From Collimonas fungivorans Ter331 (GTDB lineage Bacteria; Pseudomonadota; Gammaproteobacteria; Burkholderiales; Burkholderiaceae_D): 64,000 nt of DNA. Positions 37,453 to 44,672 of the stretch are shown piece by piece. How positions within the stretch are numbered: position 1 is the stretch's first letter; each line of letters begins with the position of its first letter. The notes beneath the pieces are model-generated. The model had not been told where the DNA came from and searched no databases. It saw only the letters and a program-made list of their open reading frames with translations. The position numbers were made by a program, and so were the translations under genes. Location: assembly GCF_000221045.1 (NCBI RefSeq), contig NC_015856.1, forward strand, positions 4,633,422 through 4,697,421, in the 5' to 3' direction.

Positions 37453-38279
37453 CTCACATCCTTGTTTGCCCCGAGCTCGCTGGAGATGCTGGCCGCCGCG
37501 GCCTGCACTACCGCGATCAGTGACTGCATCCGTTCCAGCGGCATGTAAGGCAGGGTGCTGGACACGCTGATGGCGGCGACAATCGCGTGGCTGGCGTCGT
37601 AGATCGGCGCCGCCACACAGCGTATCGACGGCTCGTTGTCTTCCAGGTCGAAGGCATAACCGCCTTTGACGTATTCACGCATCTGGTCGCGGAACTCAAT
37701 CCAGCTGCGCTTCGGCAATAAACCGGAAGCATGGCTGCTGGCGGCGCTGCTGCGCTTCTGGTACAAGCTCTTCCATTCCTCTTCGTCCATGCCCAGCATC
37801 AGAGCCTTGCCGACGCCGGTGGTGGCGATCGGCATCCTGTGCCCCACGCGCGAGCGCATTTCCAAACCCTTCTTGCCGGGAATCTTGTCCAGGTAGAGCA
37901 CATCGTCGGCGTCCTGCAAAGCCAGGTGGATAGTGTCGCCCGACTGTTCGGCCAACTGCTCCAGGTAGGGCCGCGCCGCTATGCTTAGCGAGACTTCTTC
38001 GCGCGCCTGAAAACCTAGTTCAATCAGTTTCGGTCCGAGCATATAACCCGCGCTCGGCGTAAAGCGCAGATAGCGCTCCTGCACCAGGCAGTTCGCCAGC
38101 CGGTGGGTAGTGCTGCGCGTGGTGCCCAGCATCTGCGCGATCTGTTTCAGATCGCGCGCACCGCCAGCCACCGCCTGCAGTACTCCCAGCCCGCGTGTCA
38201 GGGTCTGGGTGCCGGTCGGTGCGGCAGCCGGCTCATCCGGATTGTCAGGCAACTCTGCCGAGTCCTGCGATTTGCGCAT
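37428..38279 (-). CDS. IclR-family transcriptional regulator, candidate dgo operon regulator
   Basis: This 283-aa regulator has its N-terminal winged helix at about 24-90 (TLTRGLGVLQAVAGG, LKQIAQMLGTTRSTTHRLANCL). A GAF-like IclR effector domain follows at about 100-270 (DTIHLALQDADDVLYLDKIPG, RMPIATTGVGKAL). It is divergent from dgoK-dgoA-dgoD-MFS, with paired palindromes between, so it probably controls galactonate use. E. coli DgoR is GntR-family, so regulator exchange is implied. The 3' ends of this gene and yciA overlap. Confidence 0.9.
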   Translation of the reverse strand: MRKSQDSAELPDNPDEPAAAPTGTQTLTRGLGVLQAVAGGARDLKQIAQMLGTTRSTTHRLANCLVQERYLRFTPSAGYMLGPKLIELGFQAREEVSLSIAARPYLEQLAEQSGDTIHLALQDADDVLYLDKIPGKKGLEMRSRVGHRMPIATTGVGKALMLGMDEEEWKSLYQKRSSAASSHASGLLPKRSWIEFRDQMREYVKGGYAFDLEDNEPSIRCVAAPIYDASHAIVAAISVSSTLPYMPLERMQSLIAVVQAAAASISSELGANKDVSQDASGGS

Positions 38280-38316
38280 GATTAGAACCTGTCAGAAAAT
38301 ACCTAAGCTTACTTTT

Positions 38317-38337
38317 ATATCCCATATATTGGGATAT
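38317..38337. promoter_or_regulatory. Putative IclR operator palindrome
   Basis: A perfect inverted repeat, ATATCCCA-TATAT-TGGGATAT, lies between the divergent IclR gene and dgoK. It is 38 bases from the regulator ATG, where an autoregulatory operator would be expected. A direct-repeat pair (gtcagaaaat at 38291-38300 and gacagaaaat at 38351-38360) brackets it. Confidence 0.65.
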
Positions 38338-38347
38338 GATATCATAT
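38334..38347. promoter_or_regulatory. Second palindrome overlapping the operator
   Basis: The perfect 14-base palindrome ATATGATATCATAT overlaps the right end of the first inverted repeat. It may be a second half of a tandem operator, or simply part of an AT-rich promoter for dgoK. Confidence 0.45.
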
Positions 38348-38433
38348 ATTGACAGAAAATGGCAGCCGGAATAAAGTACGCCACATCACGGGGCACGCTG
38401 ATCCTGCCTGTAATTTTTAAAACCAACCAACCC

Positions 38434-39459
38434 ATGCCGCCTGCACCGCATCAAACGCACTTGATCGCCCTCGACTGGGGGACTTCATCGCTGCGCGCCT
38501 ACCGGCTCGGAGCGCATGGCCAGACGCTGGAGTTGCGCGCCCTGCCCTGCGGCATAATGCAATTGCCGGCAGCCGCAAGCGGCGACAAAGCCGCGCTTGA
38601 AGCCGATTTTGAAGCCGCTTTCGAGCAAGCTTGCGGCGATTGGCTGCGCGCCGAACCAGGCACGCCGGTGATCGCGGCCGGCATGGTAGGCAGCCGCCAG
38701 GGCTGGCTGGAAGTACCGTACCTGGAAGTGCCGATCGCCGTCGACCGCATCGGCGCCAGCTTGAGCCTGCTGCGCAATCGCCATGGCCAGCCGATCCATC
38801 TGGTGCCGGGCCTGATCGAAAACGCCATGCTGCCGAACGTCATGCGCGGCGAAGAGACCCAGGTGGTCGGCGTGCTCAATGCCCTCAACCAGGACACGGC
38901 TGAGACCGATGTCCTGATCGGCCTGCCCGGCACGCATTCCAAGTGGGTGCAGATACGGCGCGCGGGCAAGCTATGCCAGCTAGCGCATTTCGATACGTTC
39001 ATGACCGGCGAAGTGTTTGCCGCCTTGTCCGGCCATACCATTCTCGGTCGCGGCATGCAGGCTGGCGAAGGCAAGGACAAAGACGACGCGGGGGCCGGGC
39101 AGCAAGCATTTGAGCGCGGCGCCCTGGTGGCGCGCAGCGCAGCCGGCCAGGCAGGCGTATTGTCGACCATATTCAGTACGCGCACGCTGGGACTGACCGG
39201 CGTGCTGGACGGCGCCGGCCAGCGCGAATACCTGTCCGGACTGCTGATCGGCCACGAAATCGCCGCATTGCAAGCCATGTTGCGGGAACAGGGACGGCAG
39301 CCCTCGCAAGTGATGCTGGTCGGCGAAGCCGGCTTGTGCGCACGCTACACGCAAGTGCTGCGCGCCTATGATTTTGGGGCAGTCGAAGTCGTCGCCCAGG
39401 CCACCGAACGCGGCCTGTGGCAACTGGCGCTGACGGCTGGACTATTGAAACATGCCTAG
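38434..39459 (+). CDS. dgoK: 2-dehydro-3-deoxygalactonokinase
   Basis: DgoK (341 aa) phosphorylates 2-keto-3-deoxygalactonate. The N-terminal ASKHA phosphate motif is LIALDWGTSSLRAYRL. Further family segments are AAGMVGSRQGWLEVPY, VIGLPGTHSKWV-like (IGLPGTHSKWVQIRR) and a C-terminal VMLVGEAGLCARYTQVL. The ATG at 38434 (MPPAPHQTHLIALDWG) is preferred by homology. An ATG at 38359 would add 25 residues, and neither has a clear Shine-Dalgarno site. It is first of dgoK-dgoA-dgoD and the MFS gene. Confidence 0.94.
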   Translation: MPPAPHQTHLIALDWGTSSLRAYRLGAHGQTLELRALPCGIMQLPAAASGDKAALEADFEAAFEQACGDWLRAEPGTPVIAAGMVGSRQGWLEVPYLEVPIAVDRIGASLSLLRNRHGQPIHLVPGLIENAMLPNVMRGEETQVVGVLNALNQDTAETDVLIGLPGTHSKWVQIRRAGKLCQLAHFDTFMTGEVFAALSGHTILGRGMQAGEGKDKDDAGAGQQAFERGALVARSAAGQAGVLSTIFSTRTLGLTGVLDGAGQREYLSGLLIGHEIAALQAMLREQGRQPSQVMLVGEAGLCARYTQVLRAYDFGAVEVVAQATERGLWQLALTAGLLKHA

Positions 39460-39483
39460 CAGCGGGAATACCGGGAAACCATC

Positions 39484-40152
39484 ATGTTAAGAAATGCAAT
39501 GAAACAGTGCGGACTGATCGCCATTCTGCGCGGCGTCGAGCCGCATGAAGTAGCCGCGATCGGCCTGAAACTTTACGAAGCCGGCTTCCGCATCATCGAG
39601 GTGCCGCTCAATTCGCCGCAGCCGTTCGACAGCATCCGCAGCCTGCGCAATGCCTTGCCTGCCGACTGCCTGGTCGGCGCCGGCACGGTCCTGACGACCG
39701 ACCAGGTAGCGGCAGTCAAGCGCGCCGGCGGCGAAATCATCGTCATGCCGCACAGCGACCCGGAAGTGATCGCTGCCGCCAAACAGGCTGGCCTGGCTTG
39801 TGCGCCGGGCGTCGCCACGGTCACCGAGGCATTCGCTGCGCTGGCCGCCGGCGCCGATGTCTTGAAAATGTTCCCGGCCGAGCAGCTGGGGCCGAACGTA
39901 GTCAAAGCATGGCGAGCAGTGATCCCGCGCGAAGTGGCGCTGCTGCCGGTAGGCGGCATCACGCCGGAAAACCTGGCAACATTCGTCAGCGCCGGCGCTT
40001 CCGGATTCGGCCTTGGATCGGCCCTGTACAAACCGGGGTTGAGCGCCGACCAGGTCGGCCAGAACGCCAACCGGTTTGTCGCGGCATGGTGTGCAATACA
40101 AGAAAATTCAAACACGGCAGAAACAGCGGAAACGCCAGAAATAAAAAATTGA
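39484..40152 (+). CDS. dgoA: 2-dehydro-3-deoxy-6-phosphogalactonate aldolase
   Basis: DgoA (222 aa) is a class I KDPGal aldolase giving pyruvate and glyceraldehyde-3-phosphate. Conserved segments are [27 protein letters not shown], the Schiff-base lysine in [13 protein letters not shown] (near residue 126) and [15 protein letters not shown]. The C-terminal 15 residues are polar and vary in this family. It starts 24 bases after dgoK. Confidence 0.95.
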   Translation: MLRNAMKQCGLIAILRGVEPHEVAAIGLKLYEAGFRIIEVPLNSPQPFDSIRSLRNALPADCLVGAGTVLTTDQVAAVKRAGGEIIVMPHSDPEVIAAAKQAGLACAPGVATVTEAFAALAAGADVLKMFPAEQLGPNVVKAWRAVIPREVALLPVGGITPENLATFVSAGASGFGLGSALYKPGLSADQVGQNANRFVAAWCAIQENSNTAETAETPEIKN

Positions 40153-40168
40153 ACAGGAGACGAGCTTA

Positions 40169-41317
40169 ATGAAGATCACCAAACTGACCACTTACATCGT
40201 ACCGCCGCGTTGGTGTTTCCTGAAGATAGAAACCGACGAAGGCGTGGTCGGCTGGGGCGAACCGGTGGTCGAAGGCCGCGTGCACAGCGTGGCGGCGGCT
40301 GTCGAAGAACTGTCCGACTACCTGATCGGCAAGGATCCGCGCCATATCGAAGACCATTGGACGGTGCTGTACCGCGGCGGCTTTTATCGCGGCGGCGCCA
40401 TCCACATGAGCGCGCTGGCCGGCATCGACCAGGCGCTGTGGGATATCAAGGGCAAGGCGCTCGGCGTCTCGGTCAGTCAGCTGCTCGGCGGCCCGGTGCG
40501 CGACAGCATCCGCGTCTATTCCTGGATCGGCGGCGACCGCCCGGCCGACACCGCGGCAGCGGCCAAGGACGCCGTGGCGCGCGGCTTTACCGCGGTCAAG
40601 ATGAACGGCACCGAAGAACTGCAGTTTGTCGACTCCTATGAAAAAGTGGAAGCGACATTGGCCAACGTCGCCGCCGTGCGCGCGGCGGTCGGCCCGCATA
40701 TCGGCATCGGCGTCGATTTCCACGGCCGCGTGCACAAGCCGATGGCGAAGATCCTGATCAAGGAACTGGAACCGTACAAGCTGATGTTCATTGAAGAACC
40801 TGTGCTGAGCGAAAACTACGAAGCGCTGAAAGAACTGGCGCCGCTGACCAGCACGCCGATTGCGCTGGGCGAGCGGCTGTATTCGCGCTGGGATTTCAAG
40901 CGCATCCTGAGCGAAGGTTATGTCGACATCATCCAGCCCGATGTTTCGCACGCCGGCGGCATCACCGAAACGCGCAAGATCGCCACCATGGCTGAAGCCT
41001 ACGACGTCGCCGTGGCGCTGCACTGCCCGCTCGGTCCGATTGCGCTGGCCGCCTGCCTGCAGGTGGATGCGGTGTCGTACAACGCCTTTATCCAGGAACA
41101 GAGCCTGGGCATCCATTACAACAAGAGCAACGACTTGCTCGATTACGTGAAAAACCCCGAAGTCTTTTCCTATGACAAGGGTTACGTGACCATTCCGCAG
41201 GGGCCGGGACTGGGCATCGAAATCAACGAGGAGTATGTCAAGGAACGGGCTGCCGTCGGCCACCGCTGGCGCAATCCGATCTGGCGCCACAAGGACGGCA
41301 GTTTCGCCGAGTGGTAA
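40169..41317 (+). CDS. dgoD: D-galactonate dehydratase
   Basis: DgoD (382 aa, the usual length) is an enolase-superfamily (MR/MLE) enzyme converting D-galactonate to 2-keto-3-deoxygalactonate. It starts [20 protein letters not shown], the family N-terminus. Metal and catalytic motifs are [14 protein letters not shown] (Asp and His), [10 protein letters not shown] (Glu), and [12 protein letters not shown] with the later [17 protein letters not shown] lies upstream of the ATG. It carries out the first step after uptake by the linked MFS transporter. Confidence 0.96.
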   Translation: MKITKLTTYIVPPRWCFLKIETDEGVVGWGEPVVEGRVHSVAAAVEELSDYLIGKDPRHIEDHWTVLYRGGFYRGGAIHMSALAGIDQALWDIKGKALGVSVSQLLGGPVRDSIRVYSWIGGDRPADTAAAAKDAVARGFTAVKMNGTEELQFVDSYEKVEATLANVAAVRAAVGPHIGIGVDFHGRVHKPMAKILIKELEPYKLMFIEEPVLSENYEALKELAPLTSTPIALGERLYSRWDFKRILSEGYVDIIQPDVSHAGGITETRKIATMAEAYDVAVALHCPLGPIALAACLQVDAVSYNAFIQEQSLGIHYNKSNDLLDYVKNPEVFSYDKGYVTIPQGPGLGIEINEEYVKERAAVGHRWRNPIWRHKDGSFAEW

Positions 41318-41420
41318 GACGCAGCTTGATCGATCCATCAAACAAATGATTTCACGAAGAGAGCAGCATAGCCCTCAAACACCACCATAAGGTCTGGCAA
41401 ACCCCGACAGGAGAATCGTT

Positions 41421-42761
41421 ATGCAGGAGCAGGTGCTTGAAGTAGAACCGCTGTCGACGGCAAACAGGACAACACAACCGCCGCAGCAAGCACCCAGCCG
41501 CAAACGCTTCCTGATCATGCTGCTGCTGTTCGTCACGGTGGTGATCAATTACCTGGACCGCAGCAACCTGTCGATCGCCGCGCCGGAACTGATGCGCGAA
41601 CTGGCGATCGATCCGGTCCATGCCGGCTGGATCTTTTCCGCTTTCGGCTGGACCTATGCCGCCATGCAAATCCCCGGCGGCTGGCTGGTGGACCGGGTGG
41701 CGCCTAGAGTGCTGTATGCGCTGGCGCTGGCCTTGTGGTCGCTGGCCACCGTCTTCCTCGGTTTTATCGGCAGCTTCGCCGGACTGTTTGCGCTGCGCCT
41801 GCTGGTGGGGGCGCTGGAAGCGCCGGCTTACCCCATCAACAACCGCGTCGTCACTACCTGGTTTCCGGAACGCGAACGGGCCACCGCCATCGGCTTCTAC
41901 ACCTCCGGCCAGTTCGTCGGATTGGCATTCCTGACGCCGCTGCTGGCCTGGCTGCAGCAAGCTTACGGCTGGCACATGGTGTTCGTCAGCACCGGCCTGA
42001 CCGGCATTGCCTGGGCCGCGATCTGGTATCTGGTGTACCGCGAGCCGCGCCAGTTCAAGGGCGCCAATGCAGCGGAAATCGAATTGATCCGCAGCGGCGG
42101 CGGCCTGGTCGATATCGCCCAGGCAAGCAGCACGCAAAAACCCGGCTTCAGCGTGGCCGACCTCGGGCTGGTGCTGAGCCGGCGCAAGCTGTGGGGCATC
42201 TACCTCGGACAGTACGCCGTGAATTCCACGCTGTGGTTCTTTCTGACCTGGTTCCCGACCTACCTGGTCAAGTACCGCGGCATGGATTTCATCAAGTCCG
42301 GTTTCCTGGCCTCGCTGCCGTTCCTGGCCGCCTTCCTCGGCGTGCTCAGCTCCGGCATCTTTTCCGACTGGCTGATACGCAAGGGCGCATCGGTCGGCCT
42401 GGCGCGCAAACTGCCGATCATCAGCGGCTTGCTGATTTCTACCTGCATCATCGGCGCCAACTATGTCGACTCGACCGCCTGGATCATCGTCTTCATGGCG
42501 GTGGCTTTCTTCGGCAACGGCTTTGCTTCGATCTCATGGTCGCTTGTGTCGTCGCTGGCGCCGGCCAAGATGCTGGGGCTGACCGGCGGCGTTTTCAACT
42601 TCATCGGCAACCTGGCCGCCATCACGACCCCGCTGGTGATCGGGTTCCTGATCAGCGGCGACAGCTTCGCGCCGGCCATCACCTATATCGCCGTGATGGC
42701 CCTGGCGGGAGCGCTATCGTACATCCTGCTGGTCGGCAAAGTAGAACGCATCACCGCCTGA
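41421..42761 (+). CDS. dgoT: MFS transporter, anion:cation symporter family (DgoT-like)
   Basis: This 446-aa transporter has 12 predicted membrane helices. Family motifs are NYLDRSNLSIAAPELM (first helix), AGWIFSAFGWTYAAMQIPGG and the cytoplasmic loop WLVDRVAPRVLY. Its position after dgoKAD and its ACS-family pattern point to D-galactonate:H+ symport, though related members carry other sugar acids such as glucarate. A terminator follows within 60 bases. Confidence 0.9.
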   Translation: MQEQVLEVEPLSTANRTTQPPQQAPSRKRFLIMLLLFVTVVINYLDRSNLSIAAPELMRELAIDPVHAGWIFSAFGWTYAAMQIPGGWLVDRVAPRVLYALALALWSLATVFLGFIGSFAGLFALRLLVGALEAPAYPINNRVVTTWFPERERATAIGFYTSGQFVGLAFLTPLLAWLQQAYGWHMVFVSTGLTGIAWAAIWYLVYREPRQFKGANAAEIELIRSGGGLVDIAQASSTQKPGFSVADLGLVLSRRKLWGIYLGQYAVNSTLWFFLTWFPTYLVKYRGMDFIKSGFLASLPFLAAFLGVLSSGIFSDWLIRKGASVGLARKLPIISGLLISTCIIGANYVDSTAWIIVFMAVAFFGNGFASISWSLVSSLAPAKMLGLTGGVFNFIGNLAAITTPLVIGFLISGDSFAPAITYIAVMALAGALSYILLVGKVERITA

Positions 42762-42778
42762 CGCTCTCGCAAAAAAAC

Positions 42779-42813
42779 AAACCCCGGATGCGCTTGTCGC
42801 ACATCCGGGGTTT
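42779..42813. terminator. Bidirectional terminator between dgoT and fadD
   Basis: The perfect 12-base arms aaaccccggatg and catccggggttt with an 11-base loop are flanked by an A-run and a T-run. It serves the convergent dgoT and fadD genes. Confidence 0.9.
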
Positions 42814-42856
42814 TTCACAACCGTGGCCTCCGGCAAGACGCCACTTTTTCCAAATC

Positions 42857-44563
42857 TCAGGCCGCCTGTTTTTGCTCAGCCGGTTTCTCGTCGCGCAATT
42901 CGCGGCGCAGGATCTTGCCGACGTTGGTCTTCGGCAGGTCGGTGCGGAACTCGATATATTTCGGCCGCTTGTAGCCGGTCAGCTGCTCACGGCAATAAGC
43001 CATCAGTTGCTCGGCGGTCAGCGACGGATCCTTGCGCACCACAAAAATCTTCACCACTTCGCCGGCATGTTCGTCCGGCACACCGACGCATGCGCATTCC
43101 AGCACGCCCGGATGCTGCACCACCACGCCTTCGACTTCGTTCGGATAGACATTGAAACCGGAGACCAGGATCATGTCTTTCTTGCGGTCGACGATCTTGG
43201 TGTAACCGCGCTCATCCATGATGCCGATATCGCCCGACTTGAAAAAGCCGTCAGCGGTCATGACCTTGGCGGTTTCGTCATCGCGGTTCCAGTAGCCGCG
43301 CATGACCTGCGGTCCGCGGATCGCGATTTCGCCGGCCTGGCCCAGTGCTACCGGATTGCCGGCGTCGTCCAGGATGGCGATCTCGGTCGACGGCAAAGGC
43401 AGGCCGATGGTGCCGCTGTATTCCTTGATGTCGCATGGATTGGCGCAAGCGATGGGCGAAGTTTCCGACAAGCCGTAGCCTTCGATGATCGGGCAGCCGG
43501 TGACTTCTTTCCACTTGTCCGCAACCGCCTTTTGCACCGCCATGCCGCCGCCGACGCAGACCCGGTAGCCGGAGAAATCCAGCTTGGCGAAATCGGGATG
43601 GTTCAGCAAGGCGTTGTACAGCGTATTGACCGCCGGGAAGGTATTGATCTGGTACTTCGACATTTCCTTGATCAGGCCGGCGATGTCGCGCGGATTCGGG
43701 ACCAGCAGGTTCAAGGCGCCCTCGCGCATGCCGAGCATGCCGCATACCGTCAAGGCGAAGATGTGATACAGCGGCAAGGCGCAGACAAACACCAGCTGCT
43801 CGACTTTCGGGCCGTTGTTCAAGCCGGGAGCGAGCCAGGCTTCAGCCTGCAGCACGTTGGCCACCACGTTGCGATGCGACAGAGTTGCCCCTTTCGAGAC
43901 GCCGGTAGTGCCGCCTGTGTATTGCAGGAAAGCGGTGTCGTCGGGCGTCAGCGCAACCGGTTTCAGCTGCAGCGAGGCCCCTTGCGACAAGACACTGTTG
44001 AACGGCACGGAACCGGGCAAGGAGAAACTCGGCACCATCTTCTTGACATGGCGCACCACCAGGTTGACCACCAGGCCTTTGACGCCCATCAGATCGCCCA
44101 TGCTGGCGACCACCACATGCTTGACCTTGGTGCGGGCGATGACCTGCTGCAGGGTAGTGGCGAAATTTTCGAGTATGAAGATGGCTTCCGCGCCCGAGTC
44201 GTTCAGCTGATGCTCAAGCTCGCGCGGGGTGTACAGCGGATTGACGTTGACCACGATATAACCGGCACGCAAGATGGCGGCGATCGCCACCGGATATTGC
44301 AGCACGTTAGGCATCATGATGGCGACTCGCGCGCCCTTTTCCAGGCCTTTGCCCTGCAGCCAGGCGCCGACTTTGCGGGACAGCTGGTCAACCTCGGCAT
44401 ACGTCAGGTATTTGCCCATGCAGGCATAGGCGTTGCGCGGCGCGTATTTCTGGAACGCCTCTTCCAGCAACTGCGCCAGCGACTGGTATTGGGAGTAGTC
44501 AATCTCCGGGGCCACGCCTTCCGGATACGATTTGAGCCAAAATTTATCCACGTATTTATCCAT
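42857..44563 (-). CDS. fadD: Long-chain fatty acyl-CoA synthetase FadD
   Basis: FadD (568 aa) activates fatty acids to acyl-CoA via an acyl-adenylate. Core motifs are intact: the P-loop YTGGTTGVSKGATLSHRN (near residue 215), GYGLSETSP (near 360), FFKSGDIGIMDERGY, the hinge DRKKDMILVSGFNVYPNEVE and the catalytic lysine in LPKTNVGKILRREL near the C-terminus. It lies 109 bases downstream of the hydrolase-synthetase fusion gene on the same strand and provides an intact internal comparison for it. Confidence 0.95.
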   Translation of the reverse strand: MDKYVDKFWLKSYPEGVAPEIDYSQYQSLAQLLEEAFQKYAPRNAYACMGKYLTYAEVDQLSRKVGAWLQGKGLEKGARVAIMMPNVLQYPVAIAAILRAGYIVVNVNPLYTPRELEHQLNDSGAEAIFILENFATTLQQVIARTKVKHVVVASMGDLMGVKGLVVNLVVRHVKKMVPSFSLPGSVPFNSVLSQGASLQLKPVALTPDDTAFLQYTGGTTGVSKGATLSHRNVVANVLQAEAWLAPGLNNGPKVEQLVFVCALPLYHIFALTVCGMLGMREGALNLLVPNPRDIAGLIKEMSKYQINTFPAVNTLYNALLNHPDFAKLDFSGYRVCVGGGMAVQKAVADKWKEVTGCPIIEGYGLSETSPIACANPCDIKEYSGTIGLPLPSTEIAILDDAGNPVALGQAGEIAIRGPQVMRGYWNRDDETAKVMTADGFFKSGDIGIMDERGYTKIVDRKKDMILVSGFNVYPNEVEGVVVQHPGVLECACVGVPDEHAGEVVKIFVVRKDPSLTAEQLMAYCREQLTGYKRPKYIEFRTDLPKTNVGKILRRELRDEKPAEQKQAA

Positions 44564-44672
44564 ACTCTGCCTTTAGTCTCTGCTTGTTATAAATGCATTC
44601 TTTTTGGCTTGTTTCACTGGAAGAAAAACGCGCCTGTAAGGGGGTATTGCCGGGATATATTGCCGGCCACCG

